From assembly GCF_036711975.1 (NCBI RefSeq), contig NC_091966.1:23381501-23445500 (forward strand): a DNA stretch of 64,000 nt, read 5' to 3'. The position numbers were made by a program, and so were the translations under genes. Positions 32,772-44,522 of the stretch are shown piece by piece. This DNA is from Onthophagus taurus. Its lineage: Eukaryota; Arthropoda; Insecta; Coleoptera; Scarabaeidae. Below the pieces are notes generated by a model, which searched no databases, was not told the DNA's origin, and saw nothing but the letters and a program-made list of their open reading frames with translations. The number at the start of each line of letters is the position of its first letter. Position 1 is the stretch's first letter.

Positions 32772-33936
32772 ATATATTTTTTCGTTATCATTGGCGGATT
32801 TATTACTAATTTTAACTTGTGTCCCATATATTTTGACTATTTATACGGTGGAGAGTTGGCCGTGGGGGGTTATTTTATGTAAAACCTTTGAAGTAGTTAA
32901 AGATATTTCAACCGGCGTTTCCGTTTTTACAATCACTGCTTTATCAATTGAAAGATATCGTGCTGTTGCACATCCTTTAAGAAGATTGCAGGTAAAACTA
33001 AATTAAATTACCTAATTAATTTTATTTTTAATCTTTTTTGGATTTTTTTTAGACGAAATCCTTAACGGTGATGATTGTGGTGTTAACATGGCTTTTAGCT
33101 ATAATTTTATCAATTCCCGATGGTATTTTTACCGATATTACTTCGTACACCGAAAACTCTTCGTCGAATGTGATCCACATTTGCACCCCATTTCCCCCAA
33201 CGGTAACGACAACTTACAAAAAATACATAATAGCAGGAAAAGCGTCTGTGTTTTACATCGCGCCGCTTTTTGTAATCGCTTCCTTTTATATTTTGATGGC
33301 TAAAAAACTTTACGCCAGTGTTAACGAAATACCCTGGCATAATAATCAAAGTATATCTCAAATACGAGCAAGAAGAAATGTCGCCAGAGTGGTTTTATGT
33401 TTTGCGTTTTGTAAACTTTCAAATAATGGAATCAAAAACTATTGATTTATTAATTTTTTTTTAGTATTTTTTATATGTATTCTTCCATACCACGTTTCTT
33501 TCTTATGGTTTCTCTTTCATCCAACGGCTGAAACTGATTATAACGAATATTGGCACTCACTCAAAATCGTTCCATTTTGTTTGAGGTAAAAATTTAAAAC
33601 AATCTTTTTATTTCAATAATTCTTAGTTATGGTTTTTCTAGTTCTTGTATCAACCCTGTCGCTTTATACTGCTTAAGTGGGGTTTTCCGACAATATTTTA
33701 ACCGCTACTTATTCTGTAAGGACCAAAGAAAACTACAAGGAATGACACCTTTATCGCGACTTGGTAATTGCGAAACAAGTTTTAACTCAACTTCTACAAA
33801 AAACACCACGCAGGTAATAAATTCTTGATAGATAAATTAATAAACCTTTCATGGTTGTAAATAGATGGGGTTAGTAAACAACGAGAAACCACTTAAAAGA
33901 GCGTTATCTCTGTTAATTCCGAGCGTGAATTTATAA
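32772..33936 (+). CDS. CCHamide-type neuropeptide receptor (class A GPCR), TM2 to C-terminus
   Basis: Five exons with GT..AG introns: 32772-32991, 33053-33410, 33465-33585, 33642-33813 and 33865-33936 (TAA at 33934-33936). Exon 1 codes TM2 (YIFSLSLADLLLILTCVP), the IYTVESWPWG loop and TM3 ending SIERYRAVAHPLRR (ERY motif). Exon 2 codes TM4, a second extracellular loop with ICTPFP, TM5 and QIRARRNVARVVL. Exon 3 has TM6 (FFICILPYHVSFLWF) and YNEYWHSLKIV. Exon 4 has TM7 SSCINPVALYCLSGVFRQYF (NPxxY) and the palmitoylation-type RYLFCK. Exon 5 is a short tail. SWPWG, QIRAR and NPVALY match insect CCHamide receptors, relatives of vertebrate bombesin receptors, which sense a gut/brain peptide at the cell surface. 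The N-terminus and TM1 were not found. Confidence 0.85.
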
Positions 33937-34629
33937 GTTTAGATAAATTAATTTGCTTGCGACTTATATCAAGAAATTATACAGGGTAAAAAGACGATGT
34001 TGACGAACAAAAAATGTTGTGAATCAACGATTGTTCGCATGAAACCACTAAGTAATGTCAAAAATAAGAAAGTTATTGGAAAAAATAAGATTGTGCAGAA
34101 AGAAATTGGAATAAATAAAATGTATGATTGTTAAAAAAATCAAAATAAAAAAAATTGTAAAAGAAGAAATATAATTTATAATTAATTAATAACTTAGGTG
34201 GTTCGTAAATATTGGTACACATCTTCTTACGTCCATGATCCGGATTTGTTTTGGGAGAATTTAAAATATATAAAAAAATTCAACAAAACAAGACTGAATC
34301 TATTTGATCCCGGTACGTTTTGTTTAATGTACAAGCTTGTCTTTTGAAACGTAATAAAATAAAAAAAGATTCGACGGAAAAATATTTGGAGTCGGCAGGG
34401 GGGAGGTACTCCACCATAGATTTTTTTTTGGAATGGAAAAATCCCCATGTAAAATCCAAAGGAAATATTCCAAAATAGGAGGCTGTTGTTAAAGACTTCA
34501 AACGTAAGTATAAGAAAATTATAAATTATTTTCTTACTAACAAAATCCTTTTTTTTTGAAACGACAAAAATGTAATCTTCCAAATTTACCGTATCTTCAA
34601 ATCTTCTAATAAATTGCAGGGACCGGGCG
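33937..34629. other. Downstream flank of the GPCR, unassigned
   Basis: AT-rich 3' flank. Several minus-strand frames at 34227-34583 are hydrophobic by composition only and overlap each other; I do not regard them as genes. Confidence 0.5.
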
Positions 34630-34631
34630 CA

Positions 34632-35290
34632 AACGCGGATGGGACTTTAGGGGTAAATTTGAAACATGCTAAAACAAGTAACACATAAGGTAACATCGCA
34701 TTTTTTGACATCCACGTTGATTTGCTCTTCTTTTGATGAAATGTCCTTTCTTAACGCTGAATGGTCTGCCCTTCAAAACACTTGTTCCGTGTCCAATTTT
34801 TAAATATGTCACTGCGATATGCCTACTAAAATGTTGATGGAAATTGCCTTGTTTCCATGAATTCTTCTGTATTGCAAGAAGGAGTTCATAACAACCATAT
34901 TAATTATCGTTATAAATAAACACCAGTACCATTTTTTACCCCTTACCGCTACAGAATGTTTTTCTAGAAGCCGTGGCTGAGCAACTTGCACTTTTGATTT
35001 CGACATTCCATTTTATCAACAATATTTTATTTATTTTCGCCATCAAATCTATGATCATAGGATCCTAGAGGTAACTTTTCTACGTCTTTGGTTTGTCGTA
35101 ATGGACATTTTGCAGTCCTCTTTTCTCTAATAGTACCTGTTGCACGTACTTGCATTTCAAAACTCAGAGACAACTTTTAGACTAATTTTATTATAATTTT
35201 TATTTTTTTACGCGAAAACTATTAACTTCAAGATAAAAACTAAAGAGAGAAAAAAGTACCTCTAAAGTCCCATGCGCGGTTTATAAGAAT
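34632..35290 (-). mobile_element. piggyBac-like remnant
   Basis: atgggactttaggggta near 34638-34655 is inverted as tacctctaaagtcccat at about 35258-35275, extended by gcgg-type words outside. Inside, the minus strand at 35006-34800 codes LEKHSVAVRGKKWYWCLF, VVMNSFLQYRR and a trailing basic stretch. RGKKWYW followed by a hydrophobic N-containing helix is the late block of piggyBac (DDE_Tnp_1_7) transposases. All earlier blocks are missing. No intact TTAA flank was identified. Confidence 0.68.
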
Positions 35291-35680
35291 AATTACGGTG
35301 TTTTGAAAATTGATAAAAATACTTAGAACTGTGTTCTATTATGTGGTAGAATTTGGCTTAATTCGAATGTGTCCATCAGGGTGAAAACATCCCTTTTTCG
35401 GGTGTGGGCGTTGAAAAATTTTTTTAACAGAAGGGGTTTGTTCTTGAGGGCAAGAGTGTCCCGTATGTTAAATGGGTGACCCAACTCGTATTGGTTACGC
35501 AATTATGAATGTTTTAAGTTTATGGCTGGGATTTATGCATAAATTCACACCAGTCTTTTCTATAACCTTTTCTATAAAAATTCATTTTCGGGCGTAGACC
35601 TTGACCATCTGAGGCAAGATTTCATTATTTTTATTTTCATTATTACAAGGTTTTCTTGTTATATTAGATTCCGAAATCTT
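35291..35680. other. Unassigned stretch before duplication copy B
   Basis: No gene or repeat signal recognised. Homology with copy A begins only at 35681. Confidence 0.5.
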
Positions 35681-36301
35681 ATTAACATTACCACGATAAT
35701 ACATTTCTCAAGTGCCCTGTTACAGCATGTGAATGAATGTCTGTCACGTCTGTCCTTAATTCACATGAATGCGTAATATTACCGGGAGTAAAAAGTAATA
35801 AGTAATAAGTGTCATTCGGTAACTCACGATCGTATCATATCGCTTTTCAGGAAGCCGGCTTAAAATTTGCATTTTTGTCGAGTGTCGATCGAATGTCGAA
35901 GTCGTGTTGAAAAGTAAACGCACTTTTTCGCATATCAAACATTCTAAATATGCCCGTTGTCGAATATCCATCAAATCGAGATTTAAAATTCGAAGAAGAA
36001 AGAATGAAAATGTAGATCCGATTACCATTTTTTTGTGGGAATTTATTTTTGTAGAAAGCATCACGAATACTCAAACAAAAGAAATCGAGAGCGAATCTTC
36101 ATTTCATTCTGTTTTAGTTGGTTTTATTTATTTTGTCCCTTTTTATTATTTTTTTTTGGTATCGTAATCTAGTAATCTCTTCCATTTTACTCACTGCTTG
36201 AAAACCCAAACCAGAACATGTTTCGACTTGATCGACGAGATTGTTAATTTACGTTAAAACGAATTAAAATCTTTTTTTTTTTAATTTCAGTTTCAATCAA
36301 C

Positions 36302-37090
36302 ATGAATGCAATATCACCTAGATCTTCTTTAGTTAAATTAGGACTTTATCCAAGACAAAAAACTTTAAAAGTTATTGTATTAGGACAAGCGGGAATTGGA
36401 AAATCAGGTTTAAATTTTTAAATCAATCTTTACTTTTTAATTTAATTTAATTTAATTTTAGCCATGGTTGTTAGGTTTATTACAAGACGTTACATCGGTG
36501 AATCCAACCCAGCATTGGAAAAAGTCTATAATTTTAATACTGTTATAGACAACCGAATGGTTTATTTCGAGATTTTAGATAGTACGGGACAAATCGAACA
36601 AGAAAACGGTGAATCTTTAACTTTAGAAGCCAATATAAGATGGGCAGAAGCTTTTATCTCCATGTATTCGATGACCGACAATTGCTCGTTCGACGAATGT
36701 TACCGTTTGAAATTCTTGATCAACTACAAGAAACGTCGAAAAAGTATTCCCGAAGTTCCTGTCGTTCTAATGAAACATTTCTAAAAAATTTCTTAATTTT
36801 TTCTTTTTAGATGAAACGAAGCGGGAGCAACAACTAAAATCCTATTCAACCCAATACGATTCGTCATTTATATTCGGCGACGGTTTCACTCAGTGGTTTC
36901 TTCCTACGCCCTTGTAAACCGGGCCTTTTAAATCGACGTTGGATGGAGGTCGAAGTTGAAGAAAACGACACCAAAGACAGCGGTTTGAGTCCTTCTGAAG
37001 CTTTGTTCCGAGAACGAGCTTCAACGGACGGACATCTCCAAAAGACATGGAGATGGTCAACAAGAATTTTATCCAACTGCACGTGCAGAT
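36302..37090 (+). pseudogene. RERG-like Ras-family GTPase, degenerate copy B
   Basis: Same structure as the copy at 2360: P-loop exon from the ATG at 36302, short intron, then VRFITRRYIGE, ILDSTGQ, IRWAEAFISMYS and IPEVPVVL, where the frame ends before NKxD (stop by 36784). The C-terminal tail frame follows. Compared with copy A, RWAEAF is closer to the family pattern (RWGEGF in human RERG) than RWPETF, so copy A has changed more at that site. Both copies lack the guanine-recognition motif, so binding of GTP as in a normal Ras protein is unlikely. Confidence 0.72.
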
Positions 37091-37129
37091 AGACGAATGA
37101 GTATATCGATGAGAAGAAATAACTAGCGC

Positions 37130-37480
37130 TGGGCAAAGTATCGATACCCGCAAAGTATCGGTATCGAAATATCGAAAATATTTTGTATATACAGGAAATT
37201 GCGTGGATTCTACATAAAAAAATATTAAGAAAAATTCACGTAAAGGTCCTAAAATGCTTCAAGGGAGCATTAAAAAAGTGGTTATTCCTCATTATTTCAA
37301 AAACCGTTAGGGTTAAAAACACGATATTTTACGTATCTACTTGTTTTTACGCGACGAGTACGATAATCGAGAAAAATTATCAAGAATATATGAAGGGTGC
37401 GTAGTTTATTTAAAATCTACGAAGAAGAATAAATAAAAAATGTACTTAGATACAATACGTAAATAAAGATAAAACGAAGT
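37130..37480. repeat. Diverged dispersed repeat inside copy B
   Basis: Counterpart of 3180-3540 in copy A, lacking 7 bp in the tatcgata run at its start. It is related in inverted orientation to 7140-7450. Confidence 0.6.
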
Positions 37481-38927
37481 GAGTTTAAATTAAGATATTT
37501 GCTTTGTTTTTAATATTTTTTGATGTTTTAGTTTTTAAGTGATAAAATAATTATTCAATAGTAGCGCTCTCCATCAGTAATCACAAAACTAAGATCATAT
37601 TTGAATTTAGCATGATAAAAAACCCCTGAATACCACATTTTATCCATTTTTTGCGTCTCTAGCTAAAGATATTCAAAAAAAAACCCCAACAAAAAAATAA
37701 AATTCAACACCCCGTATCTTTTAACCGTAGGCCTTGCGGACTTTTTTCTTATTTTAGTGTCCTCTATTGTGTGGCACTATGCAATGTACTTTTTTCTATG
37801 TCACCCTGTAGATATTGTTGTAATATTATACAATTTAAAATTTCTTAATGTGATCCTTGTTTATAGATATACATAGTTATTCAACCGATGTTAGTTTGTG
37901 CACATGATACCCAGATGGCAGGGTAATTTATGTGCCGCCATTCATAAAAATTTAAATTTCACTATACGCGCCCTAACGTATTACTACGAAAAGCGTAAAA
38001 TAAGTTGCATATATTTTAGTATTTCTTGCATAGAAAAAAATCGATAATGTGTCCTTCGAGAATAACACCGAATTGTAAAAGACTATTCGTCGGTTGGTAC
38101 CGATTTGTAGACGTCAAATTTTTTTAAGTAGGTGTATGAACAGGTTTTATGAGAGGAAACCAACTGCGTTGAATCTTTTTAAGAAGTTTGTTTAAAAGAC
38201 TATATTTTATATACCGAGTAAGGCATTCAAATTGAGACTACCTAATAACTCATAAAACATCAATTTTATCAAAAAAGTTTCAAATAAAACTTTCATCGTA
38301 TAAAGGCGGAAAGTATTCTGAACGATTTTTAATGCATATTAGAAGCGCCATCAATATTTTTCAATTGTTAAGTATGCTTTTCAAAGGGTACATGTTTTTT
38401 GATATGCATGGTTTTTCGAAGTAAGGGCCAATTGAAAAGTTACCTATAATCCCACACAATATATTAACTGCCCAATGTCGTTACTAATTCATTTCACGTA
38501 ACCAATAAAAATTTTCTAGTAACCAATAAAGTTTACAAATTTGTCGCGTCCTTTTTTAAATATATGGATTATTACGAACAGCAGCTTAAACATTGAATTT
38601 CTTGTAGCGCCTTTTTCTCTACTGAAGATCTTACACAAGATAGGATGTTTCTGTCTAGAAATCTTTGTTCGAATAAATTTTGGGCATAATTAGTATCTCT
38701 GCCTGCTTCATAAACAAAAGTCATTTTAGTTGTTTCAGCAATCGTGTCCCTTTCCGTGCATAATTAAAATAAGCAATAAAGTTACTATTTTACAACATAA
38801 GGAATTTGTAATTTGCAATTATAAGTAGTTAGCAGGATTTGTTATGTTTTTTGTTGTTATGTATTAATGATATTCATTATGTTCAGTCAACACAATAAAG
38901 TCAACCTTAAAAAAGTTCATTAATATA

Positions 38928-39625
38928 CAGGCTGTATCTAAATTGCGATATCAAGGAGTGATTTTTCAACAAAAATTAAGGATAGTCTTTCATATAACTT
39001 TTTGTTCAAAACCCCTTCCCCACCGAGTTACAGTACTCTAAAATTAGGGGAAAAAATTGTTTTTATTTAACAAATCCACTATGGAGGAATTTAGAAGATT
39101 GAAATTTTGCAGGTAACTGTTGTTAATAAAATGACACTTTATGACGATTTCTATAACCCGAAAATGTTATTACAAGAGGCTGAACAAATCAACCCCATAA
39201 TAGTTTGCATTAGAACTTTTTAATACGTCTACATTTTTCTATTTAAAAACTTGATTTAAATAGTGGGATTCAATACACAACTTTTTTGTCTCTTGACGTT
39301 TTCTCCTACAATTGTTAGTTTGATCACAAAAAAATAAAATAATACATAGGCTCAAGTGAATTAATTTAGAGATTAATTATTATTAGTCAAAGAAATGAAG
39401 TTATGTCAAATTGATCTCGGCATTATTTTATTTTTTATGATCAAATTAACAATTTGTTAGTTGTAAAATGTCAAGAGATAAGAAAGTTGCACATTTTTCC
39501 CTTAATTTTAGAGGGCTATAACTTGGAGGAGAAGGGGTTTTGAACAAAAAGTTATATGAAAGACACCCCGTAATTTTCGCTGAAAAATCATCCTTGAAAT
39601 CTTTCACATCAATTTAGAAACACTG
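38928..39625. mobile_element. 700-bp TIR element (MITE)
   Basis: The left end caggctgtatctaaattgcg is mirrored by aatttagaaacactg at the right. Inner inverted words include tcaaggagtgatttttca with tgaaaaatcatccttga, and atataactttttgttcaaaa with ttttgaacaaaaagttatat. Arms are about 160 bp. No coding content was found. Confidence 0.75.
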
Positions 39626-41003
39626 GTATAATAAAATCAGAAATACTTTATTTTTATTTATTTAATTGATTCTAATTAATATTTCTTAATTTTCGTATTT
39701 GTATTTTAACCAAAGAATTCTTAATGACGAAATAATAAAGAAGGAATTTGTATATGTGAAGTCGTTTATCCAAACTCGGGTAGTAGCAAAAAAACTTTGT
39801 TTATACTACATACTCGTTTGATATGTGTGATCCATTAAACTGTCGGTCGGCCAATTGCTCAAAGGAACGCTCGGCGCTACCACGTCTGGAATTAAGTCTG
39901 CAATAGGACAAACAAAAATCAAAACTGACTTTTTATATTTTTACTACAATTTAAACCGAAAATAATTATTGGTTTTTTTTTATTCTATCCGAGAAAAGTA
40001 CTAATTGATTTATTTAATTAGCAAGTTAATTTTTGGTTCTCTATTATAAAAAAAGGACAGATATTTTTTAAAATATTTAGATGTAATGCTTAAAGTAATT
40101 AAATATTTTATATGTTAAACAATTTCGTGTTCAATCACATAAATTCAATTAATCTTTTATTCTGAGTATGCAACTTCTACTACAAGTTGGATTTCCAATT
40201 TTATTCAATTCATTCATTAATGATATTTTTCTCGTTCGCCGTTAGAGGCAGCACGAGCTAGAGCAACCCAACTCGATCGGTTGAATAACTATGTATATCT
40301 ATAAACAAAGATGTGATGTACAATCTACTACTCGTTTAAAAATTAGGAGCCAAATTCAAATTTGATTTACCACAAAATTCAACCTTAATGATTAGTCTTC
40401 ATTAAGATTGAATTTCGTGCTCCTATTTTTAAATAAAGTGACGCGTTGGACGCGATATTTTAATGTTCAAATGGATATATAATAAATGTGATATTGTATA
40501 ATAGCAGTAAATTATTCAATAATAATTGAATATTAAACAGCTTAAATATTATTGTTTTTTATATAAATCTTGTTACGTTTTATTTTCTTTAAACCTTCGA
40601 TTATCTTTTCTATGTATCTTTTATTATTATTTTTAGTTGAATTTTTGGCAGCTGAATTCGAGATTTCTCTTCCTTAATCCCTACTTTTCCTATTCTCTAC
40701 ATGATGGCGCGATTACTTGTTTTCATTTTTGTTTTTCCGTATTATATTTTAGAAACGAGTTTTCGGAAACTCATTCTCCTGTACGTTAGCTGTCCTAATG
40801 AACACACGGTGTTAGAGATTTTGGTACTTTTGCGACATTTATAAAATTTTTGGGACGATTACCAATCCGTAGTTATCGGATTCATCTTTCACTGGTGAAG
40901 TTCGTATTTAATTAGATAAATTACGACAACGGATTTAGATTCCGGATTTTCATTTATTTTCACATTACAACTTTATTTTAATTAATTAATATCTTAAAAA
41001 CTA
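39626..41003. other. Unassigned AT-rich stretch
   Basis: No gene recognised. One short hairpin lies at about 40374-40414 (aaattcaaccttaatga pairing with tcattaagattgaattt). Confidence 0.45.
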
Positions 41004-42137
41004 CCGTACTTTCTCGAATGTAATCCGCACCTTTTTTACAAATTTTATGTGCTCTAAAATCAAATGCGGATTACAATCGGGTGCGGATTAGATTCGCAGT
41101 CGTATAGTTGCAATTTGGAAAATAGTAAAATAAAATCACATTATAACAATAAGACTTTATTAAGGGTTTTAGAACGATATTTACATTTTTATGTACCATT
41201 TTCTTCCCATATTACGTCATCTTCGGATCAATACAGATCAATTCGGATTATACAAAACTTCTTAAATGATGTTATAATATTGTTTTCAGGGAACGTTTTC
41301 CATGTCGCCTACACTCACTGAGCAAGTTCAGAAGCTCCTTTAATTGCTCCCGGTTTTGTTAATTCTCGAGTTTGTTAATATACATATACATACACAGGTT
41401 GTAGTATGGATGTTATTCCACCAGGTATTATTATTATGACAAGAAGTCTAAACCAAGGGCAATCAGTCTATGATTAATTAATATCCTTATTTAATAATCC
41501 TCCTGGTCTAAGACTACATACTTGTCTTAATCATTCCATCATCAGCTTTTCCATTATCCATCCTTTTTGTTGTGCCCTAACTACAACGTCATTCGGGAAG
41601 TCTTTCAGATTTCAGAATGGTTTTTTTCTCAATATTAATAATGACAGCAATTTTTCCCTATCACTTGTTACTGCTAGCATCAATGTTATGCGTAATTTTT
41701 CACAACTACTCGTTTATAAAGAAATTTCCCACACACCTCTTCTTTCCAGTGTGTAATTGGGTGGCAATCCAGATATACTCAAACTGTAAATGTCAACGAA
41801 ATGGTGTTGACATTTACAGTTTGAGACAAATTGAAATTTTCTTGAAAATCATTAGGAGCTTTTGGGAAATTGCAGTTCTGCGCCTCAACGATAACACCAT
41901 TCGGCGCATAAATCCCACAGTCCAACCTTAGCTAGTATTAAAAATCTTTTAGTCCCTCCTTTCGTTTTTCTTGAGAGAACTAGAAACTGCCTCGTCAATT
42001 TCATGAAATCATCTCTTCTTTGGCCCGGTAAATTTTTTGCACGATGCCTCACAGTCTGCAACAGTTGTCTTTCCGCAACAGCCGCAACGTTACTCTCATT
42101 AACAGCAAAAATTGTACCAGCTTTTCGATTTCCTTAA
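41004..42137. mobile_element. TIR element with ctcgaatgtaatccgc ends, truncated copy
   Basis: Begins after TA with ccgtactttctcgaatgtaa and aligns closely with 46566-47690. Homology stops near 42137 (tttcgattt), so the right end is missing. It holds a 20-bp-armed palindrome at 41778-41825 that the other copy lacks. Open frames inside are hydrophobic by composition and not shared intact between the two copies. Confidence 0.8.
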
Positions 42138-42555
42138 GAGCCCACTTTACCAGGTCGGTCAGTTTCTGAGGGGCGCAGACGACGGACGTTCGGAAGCAAC
42201 GAGGCGGAGTTTATTTTCTACTAGGCCTGGCCCTTTATAGATAAAAAAAACATCGTGTTTATTTTATTACGATTCTTTTTCTCGTCGATGTTGTTAATGA
42301 AGAAATTAAACGACTTCTTCTAAATATTATTGTTTATTAACAATTTTTCTTAATTACGAATTACAATCAATCTTTTTATTGATTTTCCAATTTATTTATT
42401 ATTTTAGTTATTATTTTGATTTTTTATTAATAATAGTAGTCGTAGCCCACTTTTTTACTATGTTTGTTTATTTAAGTATTTTTGTTCACAACAATTTACA
42501 TTACGCAAATATCAGTTTTTTAATGCTTTTTTTCGATATGAATAGAATATTAATT
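42138..42555. other. Unassigned stretch
   Basis: A short GC-richer piece (about 42150-42235) of unknown origin, followed by AT-rich sequence. Confidence 0.4.
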
Positions 42556-42722
42556 TAAGTACGAAGGCTTTCACGGCCGGTGTGAATTAAACTAAGATTA
42601 GAACTAAAACTAGAACTAACACTAGAAACTTTCGGGTTTTGCCGTGCGTCTTTTAATAAAAGGTTTGACGTTTCGGATGCCATGTTGCAACCTTCTTCAG
42701 AAACTGGTTCGAAGTCACTTCG
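42556..42722. repeat. ctag-rich repeat with gctttcacggccgg and CTGAAGA..CGAAAC module
   Basis: acgaaggctttcacggccgg (42560-42579) precedes aactagaact-type units and the block aggtttgacgtttcggatgc. On the minus strand CTGAAGA (42700-42694) and CGAAAC (42675-42670) flank a partly pairing stem. I recall such pairs from hammerhead-bearing Penelope-like elements; that link is from memory and inference. Nearly identical to 16755-16890. Confidence 0.65.
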
Positions 42723-43226
42723 AACACTTCGTCACTTATATCTATAAACAAGGGTGGGAATCTTGACGGAAAATATTCATTTTTACGCTACCTTTTTGTA
42801 ATTTTAGCAAATTACAACCTATTCCTTTATAACTAAAAATTCTGAAAAAATTTATTTGAAAAATATTACTATTTTCAAGTATACTATCATGCAAGCTAAA
42901 AAAGAACGACCAAATTCTATAATACTGAGGAAAAAACCCCCTTTTTTTGGAAAATTTTAAAATTTTTCACCATGCGTTATGTAGAATTGTTAGAAGAAGC
43001 TATGTACAAAATTTCATCTAAATATTTTCATAAATAATGTATGTTTTTTGTAATTTGCTGAGCTGTATGGTAAAGTAGCCTCTTAAGAATATTCCTTTCA
43101 AATTGGGTTTAACCCTCTTCGTAATCAAATATAAATTGGAAATAAAAAAATCTTTGATTAATACAAAATCATGACATAATATAATAGATAACACAAACAT
43201 AATATTCCAAAAAGTAAAGGATGTTA
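42723..43226. other. Unassigned AT-rich stretch
   Basis: Nothing recognised. A 60-codon minus-strand frame (43018-43200) has no motif. Confidence 0.45.
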
Positions 43227-43385
43227 TACAGGATGATTCACATAAAAACCGACACAGAGCAGGGACATATAAAGGACAATAAATTAAGATGATTTAAAGT
43301 AATTTACCTTTAAAGTTGTACACCTGAAACATTGTCGCTCTACATGTCCCTGCTCTGTGTCGGTTCTTATGTGAATCACCCTGTA
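43227..43385. mobile_element. 159-bp TA-flanked MITE
   Basis: The ends tacaggatgattcacataaa and, inverted, ttatgtgaatcaccctgta extend into accgacacagagcagggaca on both sides, about 46 bp with few mismatches. TA at 43225-43226 and 43386-43387 fits a Tc1/mariner-type target. Confidence 0.88.
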
Positions 43386-43421
43386 TAAAAACAAATAAAT
43401 TTTTAAATTAATTTCCATTAA

Positions 43422-43620
43422 CTCCTTCACGCCCAGTGACGCCAACGGTGGCGTTCTAGTAATGTGACTGCTTTTCACCAAGAACGCCTATGGTGGCGTA
43501 TTTTAATATAAGATAGTAGTATTGGTGTGACATTGAGATTTTTAAGGCTGGAAAGTTCAAGTTAAGGCTCAAGTTGGTGTTGCAGAGATTATTTTCAATT
43601 TAATTCTGGGCGTGAAGGGA
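43422..43620. mobile_element. 199-bp TTAA-flanked MITE (piggyBac-type)
   Basis: TTAA at 43418-43421 and 43621-43624 brackets ends ctccttcacgcccag and ctgggcgtgaaggga. An internal gacgcc..ggcgt motif appears twice. Non-coding. Confidence 0.85.
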
Positions 43621-43624
43621 TTAA

Positions 43625-44039
43625 CAAACGCTTCAGGCAACAAAAATAATAATTCTTTCGTGAGCGACCATGAAATAACTATTATTTCCAGAAAGTCACA
43701 CTTTCCGTGGAAGATAGATGTAGCAAAATATACTGAAACCATTTATAAAACTGGCCTTTAATCCACAGCCATAATCCTACTAATACCTTAAATATTGAAA
43801 CTGGTTTTGTTAAAGAAACACAGACTAATTTTGTAATTTTATATTACTTAAATCATTGTGATGAGCAAGTGAATTACAATACGAAAATCAATCGTTACAA
43901 CGAAGTTTAGAATGTAAATCAACAAAATTACACTCTGATTGTGAAATAGTTTATATTAAGTTAGATCGACCGGCTACAAACTGAAATAAGTAAAAAGAAA
44001 CTTGCAATAAAAATAAAAATACACGGTGAATCCTATAGT
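43625..44039. other. Unassigned stretch downstream of Uev1A
   Basis: AT-rich sequence without a recognised feature. Confidence 0.5.
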
Positions 44040-44045
44040 AAAAAT

Positions 44046-44051
44046 TTTATT
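44046..44051 (-). terminator. Poly(A) signal of Uev1A
   Basis: AATAAA on the minus strand, about 330 bp after the Uev1A stop codon and the best-placed signal for its 3' end. Confidence 0.5.
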
Positions 44052-44381
44052 AATATGAACAAAAAATATTACATAGCAGTACAGCTTGATAAATGCACAA
44101 AGAGAGAAAATAAAGAAATAAAACGGCGATCTATGGTAATAATAATAGTAGTAGATATTAATGATAAGTATTTTTTGTTTAATTTGTTGTAATTGTAAAT
44201 TGTTTTGGGGGGAAGGGCTAAAATAATCAGCGTGAGGCTCTTAAGCTGTACACAGAGGTGGGTCCTCGGCCCGCGCCGCCGGTCAAAGCAGGTGGCAGGC
44301 CTGAGCGGCACACGCGTCAACGCTCAGCGGGCACGTGGTTACCGTGGACAGGGGGGTCGACGATGTTCCGGGGCTCGAGGG

Positions 44382-44522
44382 CTAGAAACAGCTGCCCTCA
44401 GGCGGCTGTGTTAGTTTCATGTTCTCTTTGAGCGTCATTAACCTTCTCAGCTCTTGTAGGACAGTCTTGATGGTGTAATCCCTTTGCCATCTCAGCAACA
44501 CCGGTACTTGTCTATTGTCCAC
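44382..44522 (-). CDS. Uev1A: Uev1A exon 3 (C-terminus)
   Basis: The acceptor (attgtag, ending 44523) is followed by [16 protein letters not shown], then [18 protein letters not shown] and QPPEGSCF, stop TAG at 44384-44382. The C-terminal helices and the PPEGSCF tail match insect Uev1A almost exactly. The 3' UTR just downstream (44220-44380) is unusually GC-rich for this window. Confidence 0.95.
   Translation of the reverse strand: MDNRQVPVLLRWQRDYTIKTVLQELRRLMTLKENMKLTQPPEGSCF

Larger units (their letters stand above)
35681..38852. repeat. Segmental duplication, copy B (3.2 kb)
   Basis: Near-identical partner of 1738-4922, same orientation, about 33.9 kb away. It runs past the point where copy A meets the LINE, ending in gttatgtttttt and then unrelated sequence. 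Confidence 0.93.

Noticed and set aside
34227-34583. 118-codon minus-strand frame downstream of the GPCR
   Set aside because: Its composition (F, K, I, N rich) follows AT-rich DNA. No motif, and it overlaps another frame of the same kind.
41617-41931. 104-codon hydrophobic frame in the TIR element
   Set aside because: The homologous copy at 47180 breaks off early, and the template-switch palindrome falls within it, so the frame is fortuitous.
44205-44414. 69-codon plus-strand frame in the GC-rich island
   Set aside because: It lies antisense to the Uev1A 3' UTR and end of exon 3. Its arginine/glycine content follows from GC-richness.
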